A DNA stretch of 64,000 nucleotides from Piliocolobus tephrosceles (GCF_002776525.5 NC_045436.1:53132480-53196479); one strand, 5' to 3'. Shown: positions 1-12,639, numbered from the stretch's first letter. Notes: a model not told the origin generated them from the sequence alone. Made by a program: numbers and translations.

Positions 1-1145
1 CATAGGTCTGGACTTAGGGACCCCAAGAATCTGCTGTTGTTCTACCCTAGTGTGTCTGAGCTGGTACCTAACATGCAAGACAAACTCCCTTTTACTTTTC
101 CCTCTGCTTTTCTCAAATAGAAGAAATCATTCACCACAGCCACCACAGCTTAGAATGTGATGGGTCACCCCCAAAGCCAGCACATTCCATAGCTTGAGGT
201 CCACAGTCTATTGCCTGTATATCGCTGTTTATTACTCATGGCCCAAGGGCTCCTTAGTCAGCAGGGGATAACTCCTGCCAGGACTGACTCCTTCCCTTCT
301 AGGTAATGGATTCCTTTTCAGCCCAGGATGTGTCTAGAAATGTCATCAAGGAGCGAGGGCCTGAAATTGGGTCCTAGTGACTCTGCCCAGTGCCCCATTC
401 TACTGTGACTGAGCCAGTATCCAAGATGCAAAACAAAGTCCTGCTTACTCTTTCCTCTGCTCTCCTTGAGCAAAGCAAGGAGTCACTTTTGTTGCTGTAA
501 GCTGCACTTCCTTGGGTTGGGTGAGGGATAGTGTAAGCACTCCCTTAGCCACACCAGCTGATGTCTCCCTAAGTAATGAGCCACTCCAGTCCACTATCCC
601 TAAGCCTAACCCAGCATCAAGAGTTGCTTAGGAATTTCAATCCTTGTGATCTAGACCACCTTTCAAGTTTACCTAGAACCCCAGAGCACTTCAGCCTGTG
701 GTGGTGAGGCTTGACTAGAAACTCAATATCGAATGGCTAGAATAGGTGATTCCCCTTTGGGTAGGGCTAGTTCAAATGATCCCTCCCTGCACAGGCACTG
801 GCTGAGCCCAATATGGCTTTATTCTCCATTGTGACAGGGCAGCACTGAGTTTAACATACAGTCCCTCCAGTCACTGCAGTCTCACAAAAAAGCATAGGTT
901 TTCTCTCCATGCCATGCAGCCAGTATATAGGAATGTGGTACTTGTGTTAGCAATTCAAGGCTGTCTTTCCTGTTCCCCTCCATGCCTCTTTCACCAATAT
1001 GAAGTTAAATCCAGGTACTATGATTTCTCACCTGATTTTCAGTTCTTCTGATGGTGCTTTTCCAATGTGCAGATAATGGTTAAAATTTGGTGTTCCATAG
1101 AGGGGAATGAATGGTGTAGGCTTCTCTTCCACAATGTTGCTCTGT
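1..1145. mobile_element. Old L1 (L1M/L1P-type) 5'-UTR-like fragment
   Basis: This stretch is less AT-rich than its surroundings and resembles the 5' UTR of older primate L1 families. It has repeated 'tgagccagta/tgagctggta' segments near 55 and 410, each followed by a pyrimidine-rich block, so there is a diverged internal repeat about 350 bp long. Its end, from about 985 to 1,145, resembles the conserved stretch just upstream of L1 ORF1. No ORF1 follows, so the element is truncated. The start lies outside the window. An LTR internal region is the main alternative. Orientation was not established. Confidence 0.45.
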
Positions 1146-1278
1146 CCCTTTAAAATTTTGTTCATTAACATCAAGTAAATGCATGTACCTACTAACACAC
1201 AGCATGTACATTAAAATTGTGTTCCAGTAAAGCTATTTTTTAAAACGTGGTCATATTTCACTTTCTTTCCTAAGTATA

Positions 1279-1699
1279 TGTGACAGTTAATTTCATGTGT
1301 CAACTCAGCTGGACCACATCATATCCAGACATTTGGCCAAGCGTTATTTTGATTGTGACTGTAAGGGTGTTTCAGGATGAGATTAACATTTGTATTGTTA
1401 GACTAACTAAAGCAGGTTGCCCTCTACAATGTGGGTGGGCCTCATCCAAAAAACTGAAGGCCTGAAGTGAACAAAAAGTCTGAATAAGGGAGAATTCCTT
1501 CTGCCTGACCACATGAGCTAGGATCTTGGTCTTTCCCAGTTTTCTGGCTCAAATGGAAACTTTGGCCCATCTTTGTTTTAAGCCTACCAGCTTTCAGATT
1601 GGCACTTACACATCAGCTTCCTGGGTCTCCATAATCACGTAAACTAACTTCTATAACATATCTACATATCTTTCTATCTGAAGAACTGTGACTAATACA
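1279..1699 (+). mobile_element. Solo ERVL LTR, MLT2-type
   Basis: The element begins TGTGACAGTTAATTTCATGT and ends GTGACTAATACA, the terminal signatures of MLT2 LTRs of ERVL. The internal landmark 'atgtgggtgggcctcatcc' lies near 1,430. The length of about 420 bp fits a solo LTR, and no internal retroviral sequence adjoins either end. The flanks GTATA and GTACT could be a decayed 5-bp target duplication. A 61-codon reading frame inside it is incidental. Confidence 0.8.
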
Positions 1700-2455
1700 G
1701 TACTTATAATACAAAAGGGTGATAAATGATATAAACTTTCTTATGTGACATTTACACATTTCTTTATCACAATCATGCTTTAATTTTGAAAGATGAATAT
1801 TCTAGGAAAATTTTTAATGCCCTTTAAAAAAACCCAGCTATATTTGCTACATACTATCATTAAGTGGAAAAATAGTGACAAAACAAAATTATAAAAAATA
1901 CATCAGTTTCTGTCTTCTGTCTTGTATTCTGCCTGTTAATTTTCTTTTAAGTAAATCAGAATACAGAAATTACATTTACATGTGGATCAGAAAAGAGACA
2001 CAAACTTCTGACTTTACAGATGGCTGTTTTTCTTAATTATATGGATAACAGTTTAGAAATAACGAATTGGTCATGCCTGACAAGTAATAGCAGTTTTTCC
2101 AAGATAAACAAATGTTCACATTTTTCATAGTTAATCAGAGACTTTATGTGCAAAAATGACCAAATGTATCATCTATTCCAAGCCTCCTGTGTTGTTTTGT
2201 AATAAACGACCATCTGTACTTTGATTTGACTGAGATTTTCTGTGATGACCAGAGAATCTGATTACATGGCAGATGGTTTTGGAAGAACTTGTCTTTACAG
2301 GAGTAAGCAGACAAGCACTTTTCAATATTTTGTCTGTACTCTCCAAACCTATCCCTGCTTCCTTTAATGCAAAGGTAAAATCCAAGATATCAGTGTCTCA
2401 ATACCATTCTGTTTGATTTTTTTTTATTTTTATAAATTATACAAACATGAAGGTG
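1700..2455. other. AT-rich sequence, no feature recognised
   Basis: No repeat family or conserved reading frame could be identified. A 70-codon minus-strand frame at 2,173-2,385 has no recognisable motif. Confidence 0.5.
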
Positions 2456-2456
2456 A

Positions 2457-2691
2457 ACTAATAAGTAGTACATCCACAGTCAATGTTAGACTTATTAACA
2501 AAAAAATGGTAAACTATGCTTTGTGTTAATAGACTTGGTATATTAATATGGAAACTTTTGTTTGAAATATGAGGGAGAGCTTAAAGTAGCACATTCATGG
2601 CTAATGCTAGGCTTATCAATTTTAAAAAAGTTAAAGTATTCTTTCGTGTTCATAGGCTTGGTGCATTAATGTAGTAACGTCTGTCTGAATC
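2457..2691 (+). repeat. Diverged tandem duplication, two units of about 121 bp
   Basis: Unit 1 (about 2,457-2,566) and unit 2 (about 2,579-2,691) align with an offset of 121-123 bases. Shared landmarks are agtag(t/c)acat at 2,464 and 2,585, and the 'ttgtgttaatagacttggt' segment at 2,521 matched near 2,645. Similarity is roughly 70-75% by eye, so the duplication is old. An AATAAA at 2,710-2,715 followed by a GT-rich stretch lies just downstream, which would fit an unrecognised LTR whose U3 is repeated. Confidence 0.6.
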
Positions 2692-2709
2692 TCTGCCTCT
2701 CAGTAACCA

Positions 2710-2766
2710 AATAAAACTTTGCATTCTCCTAAATGTCTAAGTGTTTTTGCTGTTTGTTCTCTTAGT
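2710..2766 (+). promoter_or_regulatory. Poly-A signal with GT-rich downstream element (candidate LTR R/U5)
   Basis: AATAAA at 2,710-2,715 is followed after about 25 bases by a G/T-rich stretch. This is the arrangement of a functional polyadenylation site and is typical of LTR R-U5 junctions. It sits directly after the 121-bp tandem duplication. No gene ends here. Confidence 0.35.
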
Positions 2767-3711
2767 TGTCAGACACAATCCAGTGCAAAAGTAGATCTGA
2801 TTCAGAAAGTTTTCAGTAAAAAAAAAAAAAAAAACATATTCATTAAAAAAATTATATTCACATTTGTATAATATCTTGATATATTTAAAACTGATTTCTG
2901 TAATTTTTCTTTTGATCTTTCTAGTTATCTGATGCAGAAAGTACAGACACCATTACCATATTTACAGGAAAGTAAAGATTTGAGAGTTTCAGCTGAATCT
3001 CATCAAATAACTGATTGCCTCTTTTCAAACACTGTTAATTATTAACTAACAGTACTTTAACTAGAACTCAGGATTAAAATAAATATATTTATTTCCATAT
3101 GCCTTGCTCTCACTAAATTGTCAGCTTCATGCTGAAATCATTGGTGTGTGACTTCTACTTGTTTCAGTTCCTAGCAGATGCTTTCTGAAAGGAAAAATTG
3201 AAACTCTGAAGTTTTATTAATTTTAACAATGACATTTTTATATTCCAAAACAATATTTTAACTACTATGAAGGTTTATAAATGATCTCCCCATGGGAATT
3301 CTGATAGTCCTTCCAACAATTTTTCTCCCTCTGAGTTGTGTTTTAACTTTTGGGACAACTTCATGGATAATCTGACTTAATTGGTGGACACATTTTCCAA
3401 CCAATAACCAGCTTAGATAAATAGAACTGTGTACCCATTGGATTTAAAGCCAAATATTAGAAAAATAAGACTTAAAAAAATCCAAGCTATATATGCATTA
3501 AATATTAGAATAGTTATATATACCTCAGATAATGGTTAAAACATGCAGTTTATTTGGGGTATTATGACATGAAAGAGATAACTAAAGAAAGCAAGATTTC
3601 TTTGAATGTAAAGCATTTTAATATCCATTAAAATATTGAATAGTAAAGATAAGATTTCTAAGTCAAGAAATTTGTTTTAAACTAATGTTATCTTTCCTTG
3701 AAATATGATCT
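2767..3711. other. AT-rich sequence, no feature recognised
   Basis: This stretch contains an A-tract at about 2,818-2,834 but no identifiable LINE or SINE body next to it. No reading frame is worth calling. Confidence 0.45.
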
Positions 3712-3716
3712 ATAAG

Positions 3717-4078
3717 TGACTTATCTCATTTTCTGTTGTTATAATAAAATACCACAGACTGGGTAATTTATAAAGAAAATAAATTTATTTGGCTCACAAT
3801 TCTGGAGGCTGAAAGTCCAAGAGCATGGTGCAAGCATCATAGTAGAAGGTGAAAGTGCAAGAGCATACTAGAGAGAAAAAGAACATTGAGCCAAACTTCA
3901 TCCTTTTATCAGGAGCCCACTCCTATAATAACTAACCCACTCTCATGATAATGGCATTAACTCATTTATGAGAGCAGAGTCCTCATGACCTAATCACCTC
4001 TTAAAGATTCCATCATTTAATATGTTGCAATGGCGACTCAATGTCAACATGAGTTTTGGAGGGGACATTCCAGCCATA
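3717..4078 (-). repeat. 3' LTR of the MaLR provirus
   Basis: Carries MaLR LTR landmarks in reverse complement: 'actgggtaatttataaag' near 3,760 and 'tcaacatgagttttggagggg' near 4,043. Paired with the copy at 5,662-6,027. Confidence 0.85.
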
Positions 4079-5661
4079 ATGTTCTTTCTCTACTGCCCCA
4101 AATTCATATCCTCCTCAGATATAAAATACTTTTATTTTATATAATTAAACCCAAAATCATAACTCATTTCAGCAAAAAGTCAAAAGTTTGAACTCCAGAA
4201 TCTCATCTAAATCACATATTGGTGAGGTGCAAGGTCTGATTTATCCTAAGGCAAATTCTTCAATCTGTGAAGCTGTAAAATTAAACCAAGCTATCTACTT
4301 GTAGGTATTGTATTTTGGAAATAAAATAGTGAGATAAGAATGAGACTGGAATTTCCAATCCAAAAGAAAGAAATGGACAAGGAGAAAGTGGTAGTGTAAG
4401 TAACAGTCCCAAAGCTAGAGAAAGAAAACAACCTGTCATAGAGCCGAATGATAGTCCCTTTTGATTCTATGTTCAGTATGCTGAACTTAGCTGGGCTTAG
4501 CCAGGCAGAAGCTCTCATGGTTTGACATCTTGTGCCTGTAGTTTTCCCATGTTGGCATTGCACACTGGTAGTGTGGGAGTCTCAAAGGTGGCCTCACTGC
4601 TGTAGTTACAGTAAATATTACCATAGTGGGGATTTTCTGTGGCAGCTCCATCACTGTGGCAGGTTTCTTTATGTACTTCCAAGAGGTTTACAACATCTTT
4701 TGAAATATAGATGAAGAAAGCCATGCTTCCATAATTCTTGCATTCTATATCCCTACAGAATTAACACTGTATGGATTCTTATGACTTGTACTATCCAGAG
4801 TGGCACATTGAGCGGCAGCTGGGGTGACTGAAAAGTTCTGTGCCAGAAAACAGGCAGCAGCAGGCCCATGGAGGGCACCCTGGGCCTATCCCCTGAAACC
4901 ATTCTGTCCTCCCAGAGCTCTGGGCTAGTGATGAGAAGAATAATCTCAAAGATCCTTGAGGTGCCTTCAGGGACTTTCACCCAGTGTCTTAATAAATAAC
5001 ATCTGAGTTTCTTGTATACACAATAATTTACTTAACAAAGAGTTGTTTGACCACACATGTAGTATTTTTTTCCTGAACACCCTTCACTCTTCATGTGATC
5101 AGGGTGCAAATTTTTTAAATCTTTTTGTTCTGTCTCTCCTTTAATTATAAATTTTATCAAGTCGTTACTATCCTCACACATCTCACAGTATGTAATTAAA
5201 AGTAGCTATGCAGCTGTTGGAATGTTTTGCTGCCTAGATGTTTCTTCTGCCAGATATCCTAGTTCATCACTCTTAAGTTCTGTAGTCCATAAAAGGACAT
5301 GGACACAATTTGTCCAGTGATTTGTTACTTTACAACAAAGATGGGGTTTATTCTAGTTTCCAGTACCTTGTTCCTCATTTTCATGAGTCCTCAGCAAAAT
5401 TGCCTTTACTGTCCATATTTCTACCAATGTTCTGGTCACGACCACTAAATAAATCTCTAAGAAGTTTCAGGCTTCCCCCTAGTTATTCAATCTTCTGAAA
5501 ACTTACCAGATGTATCTTCAATGTTCCACTCACAGCAGTACAGGGTATTTTTAGTCTGCTTCTCCAAATCTTTGCCTGTGCAAATTACTTTCTTCCAAAG
5601 CTGCTTCCACAGTTTTCATGGATTTGTAACAGAAACAGTTCCACTTCTGGTACCAATTTTC

Positions 5662-6027
5662 CATCTTAGTCCTTTTTCTGCTCCACAGCATATACCACAG
5701 ATTGAATAATGTATAAACCTTTTTTTTTTTGACTCATGATTCTGGAGGCTGAAAAGTCCAAACATCTGACAAAGATCATCTCATAGTGGTAAGTGAAAGA
5801 CTGAGAGTATGAGAGACAGAGCAAGAAAAACAGATTAAATTTTATCTTTTTGTTAAGAGCCCACTTCCAGAATAATTAACCCACCCTGGCAATAATGACA
5901 TTAATCCATTCATGAAGACAAAGCCTTCATTATATAATCACCCTTTAAAGGCCCCACCTCTTAGTGCTGTTACAATGGTAATTAAATTTCAACATGAGTT
6001 TGGGGGGGGGTCATTTAAGCCAGAGCA
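5662..6027 (-). repeat. 5' LTR of the MaLR provirus
   Basis: Shares the order of landmarks with the left LTR, including the 'gattctggaggctga' segment and the 'tcaacatgagttt' end. It differs by many substitutions and a short T-tract expansion at 5,720-5,730. The divergence indicates an ancient insertion. Confidence 0.8.
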
Positions 6028-6301
6028 ACAAGATAATTAAAGAAATATAAAAATATAAACTAATTCATGTTATTACAAAATTATAATTATTACAGAAATA
6101 TTAAGAAAATGTGCTAGTTTTAAAGAAGTCAAAAAATAATGACAAAACAGAAAGGAGAGAGGTAATCTTTTAAAAGTGGCCATTAATTGATTTTCCCTTA
6201 AAACCAAGAATAAAATTTGAAAAAATAAAATGAAATGTTAGCATAGCATGGAGTTCTTACTTTATTCATAGAGTGAATAAAATAACCAAAGAACTAGCCA
6301 G

Positions 6302-6694
6302 TGTTAAAAGAAAAACTTCAGCCAAATTAAATTTAAAGGAGTTTAACTGAGCAATGAATGATTTATGAATCGAGCAGCCCCCAGAATCTCAAAAGATTCA
6401 GAGACTCCAGCGCAGCCACATGGTGGAAGAAAATTTATAGACAAAAAAAGGGAAATGACATACAGATATTAGAAGTTAGGTACAGAAACAACTAGATTGG
6501 TTACAGGTTGGTGTTTGCCTTATTTGAGCACAGTTCAAACAGTTGGCTACATTTGATTGGCCAAAACTCAGTGATGCACACAGGTGTAGACTATGGTCTA
6601 TACCTCCACTTGTTATAGTTCACAGTGTACAGAGAAATGTTTAGGCTGAACTTAAATATGTAAGGAGGCAGCTTTAGGCTAAACATAATTAACA
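6302..6694 (-). repeat. 3' LTR of the class I ERV provirus
   Basis: Pairs with 13,880-14,278 over its full length. Long shared blocks include 'agacaaaaaaagggaaatga' near 6,440 and 14,020. On the minus strand an ATTAAA-type poly-A signal lies near its 3' end, at about 6,345. Confidence 0.9.
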
Positions 6695-7020
6695 GTTCCC
6701 CACTTTTGGCAATTTTTTGAATTTCGAGAGATTTACCAAAACTTTCGCTATTATTGCTATTATCACTATTGATCTTGAAACCCACTGGGAAACGGTAGAA
6801 CAGTGGGTTCTGTAAGGTAGAAACAAAGACTTAGTATAGCATACCTTCTTATGCTGGAAGTTCCTGTTTGCAGGAGAAAAACAAAACCTGGTCTGTTCTA
6901 GGATCTATGTGTTTCCTTAAAGTCTTAGTTTGATTATGTCACATTTAGCAGGAGCAACTCCATTTTTGTTTGGTTTGGTCTGTTGGGGCCTAGTACGTGA
7001 GCTCAGTCCAAAATAATGGG

Positions 7021-7078
7021 TTAATGTGTGTGTGTATATATATGTATAAACACACACACACACACACACATATATATT
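7021..7078. repeat. Microsatellite (TG)n-(TA)n-(CA)n
   Basis: A compound dinucleotide tract of TG, TA and CA repeats lies inside the internal region of the class I provirus. The TG and CA arms could pair as a hairpin. Confidence 0.9.
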
Positions 7079-7304
7079 TTAATTCCCGCTTTTTGGTCAG
7101 GTTCTCACTTAAGTGAGAGTGTTACCAAAACCTGAAGCCTTGTAACTCTCAGTTACAATCATTTTGAGTTTTTCATCCCCACATGTCATTCATAGGTTAA
7201 GACATCCTCATGGTCATGCATTTCTTTCAGATCTTGTCATTGCAGTTGAAGAGAGACCATTTGACATTCTAGAGTTTGTTGCATGCAACATTGAAAACAT
7301 TTGA

Positions 7305-7390
7305 GAGGATACAGGCACACCAGGGAAACTACTATTATGACTACCACAAGGGTAGTACTGAGAGTTTGGAATATGCTCCTTACCCAAGGT
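7305..7390 (-). pseudogene. Remnant of env transmembrane anchor in class I ERV
   Basis: Reading the minus strand from about 7,390, one frame stays open for some 55 codons. It gives a Val/Ile/Leu-rich hydrophobic run at about 7,310-7,352, followed by a basic residue and cysteine-rich cytoplasmic tail-like residues, then a stop. The position, about 0.6 kb upstream of the 3' LTR, is where the membrane anchor of a retroviral envelope should lie. The upstream env sequence is frameshifted and was not reconstructed. Confidence 0.5.
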
Positions 7391-10300
7391 TCCTGGAAAC
7401 CAAACCACCTAAAATCAAATAGACCAAAGAATAAGTTAGATAAAGGGTCTACTTACTACAACTTCCCTACAACTAAATCTCTATAATACCTGATGTTTTC
7501 TCCATAGGCTATAACTACCAGCAGCTGCAAAGATCATTTCCTGTTTAGTTAATTCTATTATTTAGCATAATTTTCACAAGAGAATTTAGAGTCTGCTGTG
7601 TCTCCATAGACTTTACATGGAATCTGCTATAGAGCCTGCCATGAAGGATACATTTCTAATCATTGCTTCTTTTATTCCAAACTATGAGAAAAGGACCTAA
7701 CAAATGATGCCCTTCTAGAAGAGTAAAGGCCTCCTGGCAATGTTGTCTTTAACCCATGATGTGAGTTATGAGGAGTAAATCAATGTTCTGTTTCTGACTG
7801 ATTATGAGGCAACATATGTACCATTAAAGTTTCTCACATGCATTGGCCCTTCAGCTTTTATCTCTCAAAGTATAAGGTTATCGATGTATAAGGCTGGCTG
7901 CAAAATCCTTCACAAATAAAAGTGTACCCTGTAAGTGCACATAACAGACCCCCTATTTATTTCTATTGTTCATAGAGTCATAAACAATAAAATATTCAAA
8001 GATAAGGGTCTTATATTAGCAGAGAAGTCTGGATCTGTGATCTTGGAAAAAGCTGTTCACATCAAGGATGCTATCTTCTGGGGAAAATTTTGTCTGGTTA
8101 GCTTTTCCTTAAGAGTTCCAGTGGGGATACAGTTCCAAGAGTTTGGAGGGACCCTTCTCATTTGTGAGATTATAAACTCCAAATTCATGGTTTCAAAGTT
8201 TTACTGAAGTGTGGATAGCAAGGGAAGTCTTGTTCTGATGTTCTCCGAAGATACAATCTTAAGGTTCTAGATTGCAAAGAGGTTGACTGTCCTCAGTGGA
8301 CCATGAAAAGCTTTTTTTTAACCTGGTGAAAATACACTGTAGAGTAATAATCTACTGTTATAACAACAGCCCTCTTGCATGGGAAAGATTTTATACAACC
8401 AGAAAACCTGCATTTAAAATGACAATTGAATGAAATTCCTTTATAAAATTTGCCCATCAGGTAACCAAATATACATGAATCTTTGATTTTCCCAGGAATA
8501 TGGGTTTGAGAAACCAAACATTGGTTATAAACTATTTTAGCAATGTATAAGTCACCATACCAATATATTTAATTTAGATCATGTAATCTTTTCCACTGTG
8601 AGTCATGGAATGCACAACTTTTAATAATAAAAGCTTTAAGGACTCAGTAAAGATAAGGTGGCTGTTGTGATTCTCCATGAGTTCATGCATAATTAAAATT
8701 AGATATATCCTCTTTAATACCAGTTTTTTCTCAGATTTAGGTACATAGCAGTGATAATTGATTGGTTATCAAAGGTAAGTTGACTTAGACTGTGGAATTC
8801 ATTCATATTGTATATCTAAACAATTTTTAAGTATGAGCTGATTTAGCATAAAAATCTTGCAAAGTCTTTCTTTAGTATTCAATTAACTTTTGTTCTACTT
8901 GGATTAGCAGTTTTGTAATCCTGTGGGTCTTGTCATTAAAGTTCCAGAAATTTTTAACCTGTTCAAATTATGTGATTCTAAAGTTATCAGAAACCTGTAT
9001 TCAAAAGTGCTTTTCAGAGTCCTTTTCATCCTTTCATGAACCTCCTAAAAGACACCACGTTCTAGGGTTTTGCATGCTTGTGAAATTTTCAGAAACTGCA
9101 TCAGCATTAAGCAATTAATGGTGGAAATGACTTTAAATAGTCATAGTTAAAAACACAATTGGCAAGGAAATTTGGTTGTTTCTGTGGTCTACAATAACTT
9201 AATAACCATAATTAGGATTAGCATATACTCAAACATATTAGAATTCTAGACATCTCCTATAATTTTGGAACATATAATATAATCTGAAGAAGAATAAACA
9301 TTACTTTTATTTTGACACTGCTTCTCATGTAACTGAACATGTCAAATAATCCTGTTTACCTCTCTTATGAATGCTTCAGGGGTCCTCTGTAGCATCTCAA
9401 GGATGTCAGAAAAGACCATTTTGAAGCTGAAATTTGATTTAGCAAGGTCTATCGAATATTTTAAAGGTTTAAAACATTTGAGATTATGAAGTAAAATTCC
9501 AGAACACTGTAAATCATTCATGCATCCAAAATGATGACTCAAACATTTTTAAAAATATAAAAGCCTTTACTCATTGATAGAAGACTAAGCATTCCAAACA
9601 ATCTATCTCTTATCTTTCCATTCTTTTTTTCAGTAGTTTATTCAAAAGGCAAACAAAAATCTTTAATTATCCTTTAATATTACATAAAAATCTTGTTCAA
9701 GAGAGAAAGTCAAATTTCACCCTTTCATTAGTGTATCATTAATGTAAATCCCAGTTCTTAATAAAACCCTATACATAAATCAATTCAGTTTTACTCAGTT
9801 TGAATATAAAGTGAGATTCTCATAAACCTTTTATAACCCTGTACACTTTTTGTTAAAGAGCTCTAAGAAAAACCTGTTGTGCTTGTATTTTAATGTTCGA
9901 TTTAAAGAAAAAAATTAAGAATACCCATTTAACTTTAGCAAATGTCCACAGAGAATTTCTTTTTACAAATTTTTTTTTTTTTGCAACTTTCCACAACTTC
10001 TTTAAACCTTTAGCTTTGTCTTATCTCATTTAAAACAATCCTTTAACCTTTTATACTAGGTAAAAATTTACATTCCCCTGCTTTCTTATAATCTTTTAAT
10101 AAAAACACATTTACTTCCTTACACACTTTCATGTAAAACTGTTTTTTTCCCAGTAGTCTCAATTATATGTTATAATGATATCTCTTAGCAACTTTTACTT
10201 TTGGTGCATAAATTTTCTTTCATGAATCCTTTCATGACTTACGCAGTTCATCTACAGCATGCTTGGACTTTCTGACTTGTCAAAAACATCTCTCTTTTTA

Positions 10301-10905
10301 AACAACCAGTTATTTTACTTTAGGACAAGAATTTTCCCATACTAACTTATATAAAATGTTTTTTCTTTAAAACCTTCTTTGCATAGCTAGGGGGCATGCC
10401 CCAGGCGGTTTCTAGAATCTAACATTTCCAAGGTAGGTAAATTGAACAATTTTCAAAAGTCAAAGCAGTTTATGACCTTAAAGAATTTAGCAAACCTAAT
10501 ATCTGACCTGCGTAATTTAGACTAAATGCCACTATTTTACCAATAATCTTTAAAGCTGATTTTATTTCCCAAAGAATACTAAAGTTACATGAAATAAAAG
10601 ACATTACAGTTTTGTTTTCCTTTCAAAGTATATGATTTAAGCACTTATTTTTCTTTAAGACAATTAATTAGAGCACTTTTATATAAGCATCACATACAAA
10701 CCATATATGTAACTACACAGACTGACAGAATAATAACTTTAGAATCACATAATTTGAACTGGTTAAAAATTTCTGAAACTTTAATGAAAAGACTGACAGG
10801 ATTATAAAACTGCTAATCCAAGTAGAACAAAAATTAATCAAATACCAAGGAAATACTTTACAACTTACCTTTGATAATGAATCAATTATCACTGCTACGT
10901 ACCTA

Positions 10906-11058
10906 AATGAGACTAATTTGAGACCTTCTTTTTTTTTTTAATTCAGAACATTTCACTATAACTTACCTTTAGTAAGATTTTGTCATTTCTCTAAGACTTC
11001 GCTGCTTCCTGGGCCTAATGTATAAGCTAGAAAGAACTCAGTTTTTCAGAAATTAAGA
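10906..11058. repeat. 150-bp direct repeat, copy A (within class I ERV)
   Basis: About 92% identical by eye to 13,211-13,360. Shared blocks include 'cctttagtaagattttgtca' and 'gggcctaatgtataagct'. Sequence on both sides of the two copies is unrelated, so this is a bounded repeat and not part of a larger tandem duplication. Confidence 0.8.
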
Positions 11059-11100
11059 ACTCAGTATTTCAGAATTCTAAGATTTTTTATTTGCCAGTTT

Positions 11101-11441
11101 CTTTCTTTCTTTCCTTTTCTTTTCTTTTCTTTTCTTTTCTTTTCTTTTCTTGTCTTTTTTTTTTTTTTTTTTTTTTGAGACAGTCTTGCTCTGTCGCCCA
11201 GGCTGGAGTGTGGTGGCGCAATCTCGGCTCACTGCAACCTCCACCTTCTGGGTTCAAGTGATTCTCCTGCCTCAGCCTCCCCAGTACCTGAGATTACAGG
11301 CAATGTCCCAGTGCCTGGATAATTTTTGTATTTTTAGTAGAGATGGGGGTTTCGCCATGTTAGTCAGACTGGTCTCAAACTCCTGACCTTATAATCTGCC
11401 CGCCTCGGCCTCCCAAAGTGCTATAATTACAGGCATAAGCC
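11101..11441 (-). mobile_element. AluS with expanded (AAAAG)n tail
   Basis: Reverse-complement Alu with its dimeric body intact except for a small 5' truncation at 11,441. The tail, on the plus strand, is a (TTTTC)n array at 11,101-11,156 plus a T-tract. A 13-bp target duplication with one mismatch flanks it: tatttgccagttt (11,088-11,100) and tatttgtcagttt (11,442-11,454). It postdates the class I provirus that it interrupts. Confidence 0.9.
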
Positions 11442-12589
11442 TATTTGTCAGTTTGTTAATTAGATTACTGGTCTCAGGGTAGAGCCCTTCAAGAAACAAG
11501 CCAAGAAAACATGCAGTTTCTAGGGCCTTTTAAGAAGGCAAACCTGGAAGACAAAAACAGGTTCGCAAAAGTAAGAATCTCATTTTTATACTAGATCTTA
11601 GATCCCAAAAAATAAGGAAATACTACAGGAGAAGACAGTGCAATGCTTTCACTGTGCATTTTATTGGATGGCAACCCCGAGCCAAGTAGCCCATTTTGCA
11701 ATTAGCCCATCTCTAAAAGTTACTTCCTACCTAGTTATTGTATACTAAAACGCTCTTATAATGCAAAGTAATCTGTGACACCCCCCAAAGTCAAAACATT
11801 AGATAACACAGTGCAAAATAGAACAGAGCCTTAGAATTTGAACTTAGAAATCTATTCACTTTCAATTCCCATGGTTTCATCAGGAAAACAAAGGTTTTTC
11901 TCAAAACGGGGTTTGTGGCACCTCCTCTGTTTTTCCCAAAAAGTTCCAGGCCATCAGAAATTATCTTAGCTCCTCCCATGTATGTACTAAGAGTAGCAAG
12001 ACAAAATGGAGAAAAATAATTTAGTTGACTGAGAAGAAAAAAAAATTTTTCCAGCAAAAAAAGATCCTAGAAGAGAAAAACAAAGGCCTTTTAAATATAC
12101 CTATAGCTTTGATATCCACTTTTAAGTAAGCTGACTTTTAACCATAGTGATCTTTAAAAAAATCCTTTTAATGCTCTTGTTACCAGACTTTAGCCACAAC
12201 AAGTGGTCAATATTTTCTGGCTTTTAAATTTTACCAGAAGTAACCTCACAGGTGAAACTAACAAGCCTCAACTAAGGTTATGACTTTACCATGAGTGTAT
12301 GAGGCATTTTCCAAGAGGGTGGTAAGCAGTTTTTCCAAAATCTAGAATATTTACAGATAGTTCAGGAAAAATAAGTTTTAATAAATTAAGCTATAAGTTG
12401 TTCATGGAGGGGAAGAAAATCAAAAAATGGTAAAGGTCACACAGATATTATTAACCAGAAAGTACTCATTCTCTAAGCCAGGACTAAACCCAGGCATCCA
12501 TTGTAAAATGGCAAAGATCAAAAGAAAGTACTGCCATGTTGTTACAAGGTCAAGCTCCCAGGACATAAAAGAAGATAGAGACCTCACCC

Positions 12590-12591
<2 letters not shown>

Positions 12592-12635
<44 letters not shown>
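12592..12635. repeat. Homopolymer T44
   Basis: An uninterrupted run of 44 T inside the class I ERV, with no Alu, L1 or processed-pseudogene body attached on either side. Confidence 0.95.

Positions 12636-12639
<4 letters not shown>

Larger units (their letters stand above)
3717..6027 (-). mobile_element. Complete MaLR (ERVL-MaLR, MST/MLT1-type) provirus
   Basis: The element has two LTRs in the same minus orientation (3,717-4,078 and 5,662-6,027) flanking about 1.6 kb of internal sequence. The total is 2.3 kb, the usual full length for MaLRs. On the minus strand, a primer-binding-like segment TGGTACCAGAAGTGG lies just inside the right-hand (5') LTR, and a purine-rich tract (complement of 4,081-4,098) abuts the left-hand (3') LTR. 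The flanks ATAAG (3,712-3,716) and ACAAG (6,028-6,032) are a 5-bp target duplication with one mismatch. MaLR internal regions lack pol and env, and no coding capacity remains here. Confidence 0.85.

Noticed and set aside
7021..7078. TG/CA tract considered as a regulatory Z-DNA element
   Set aside because: It is an ordinary compound microsatellite; nothing else supports a regulatory role.
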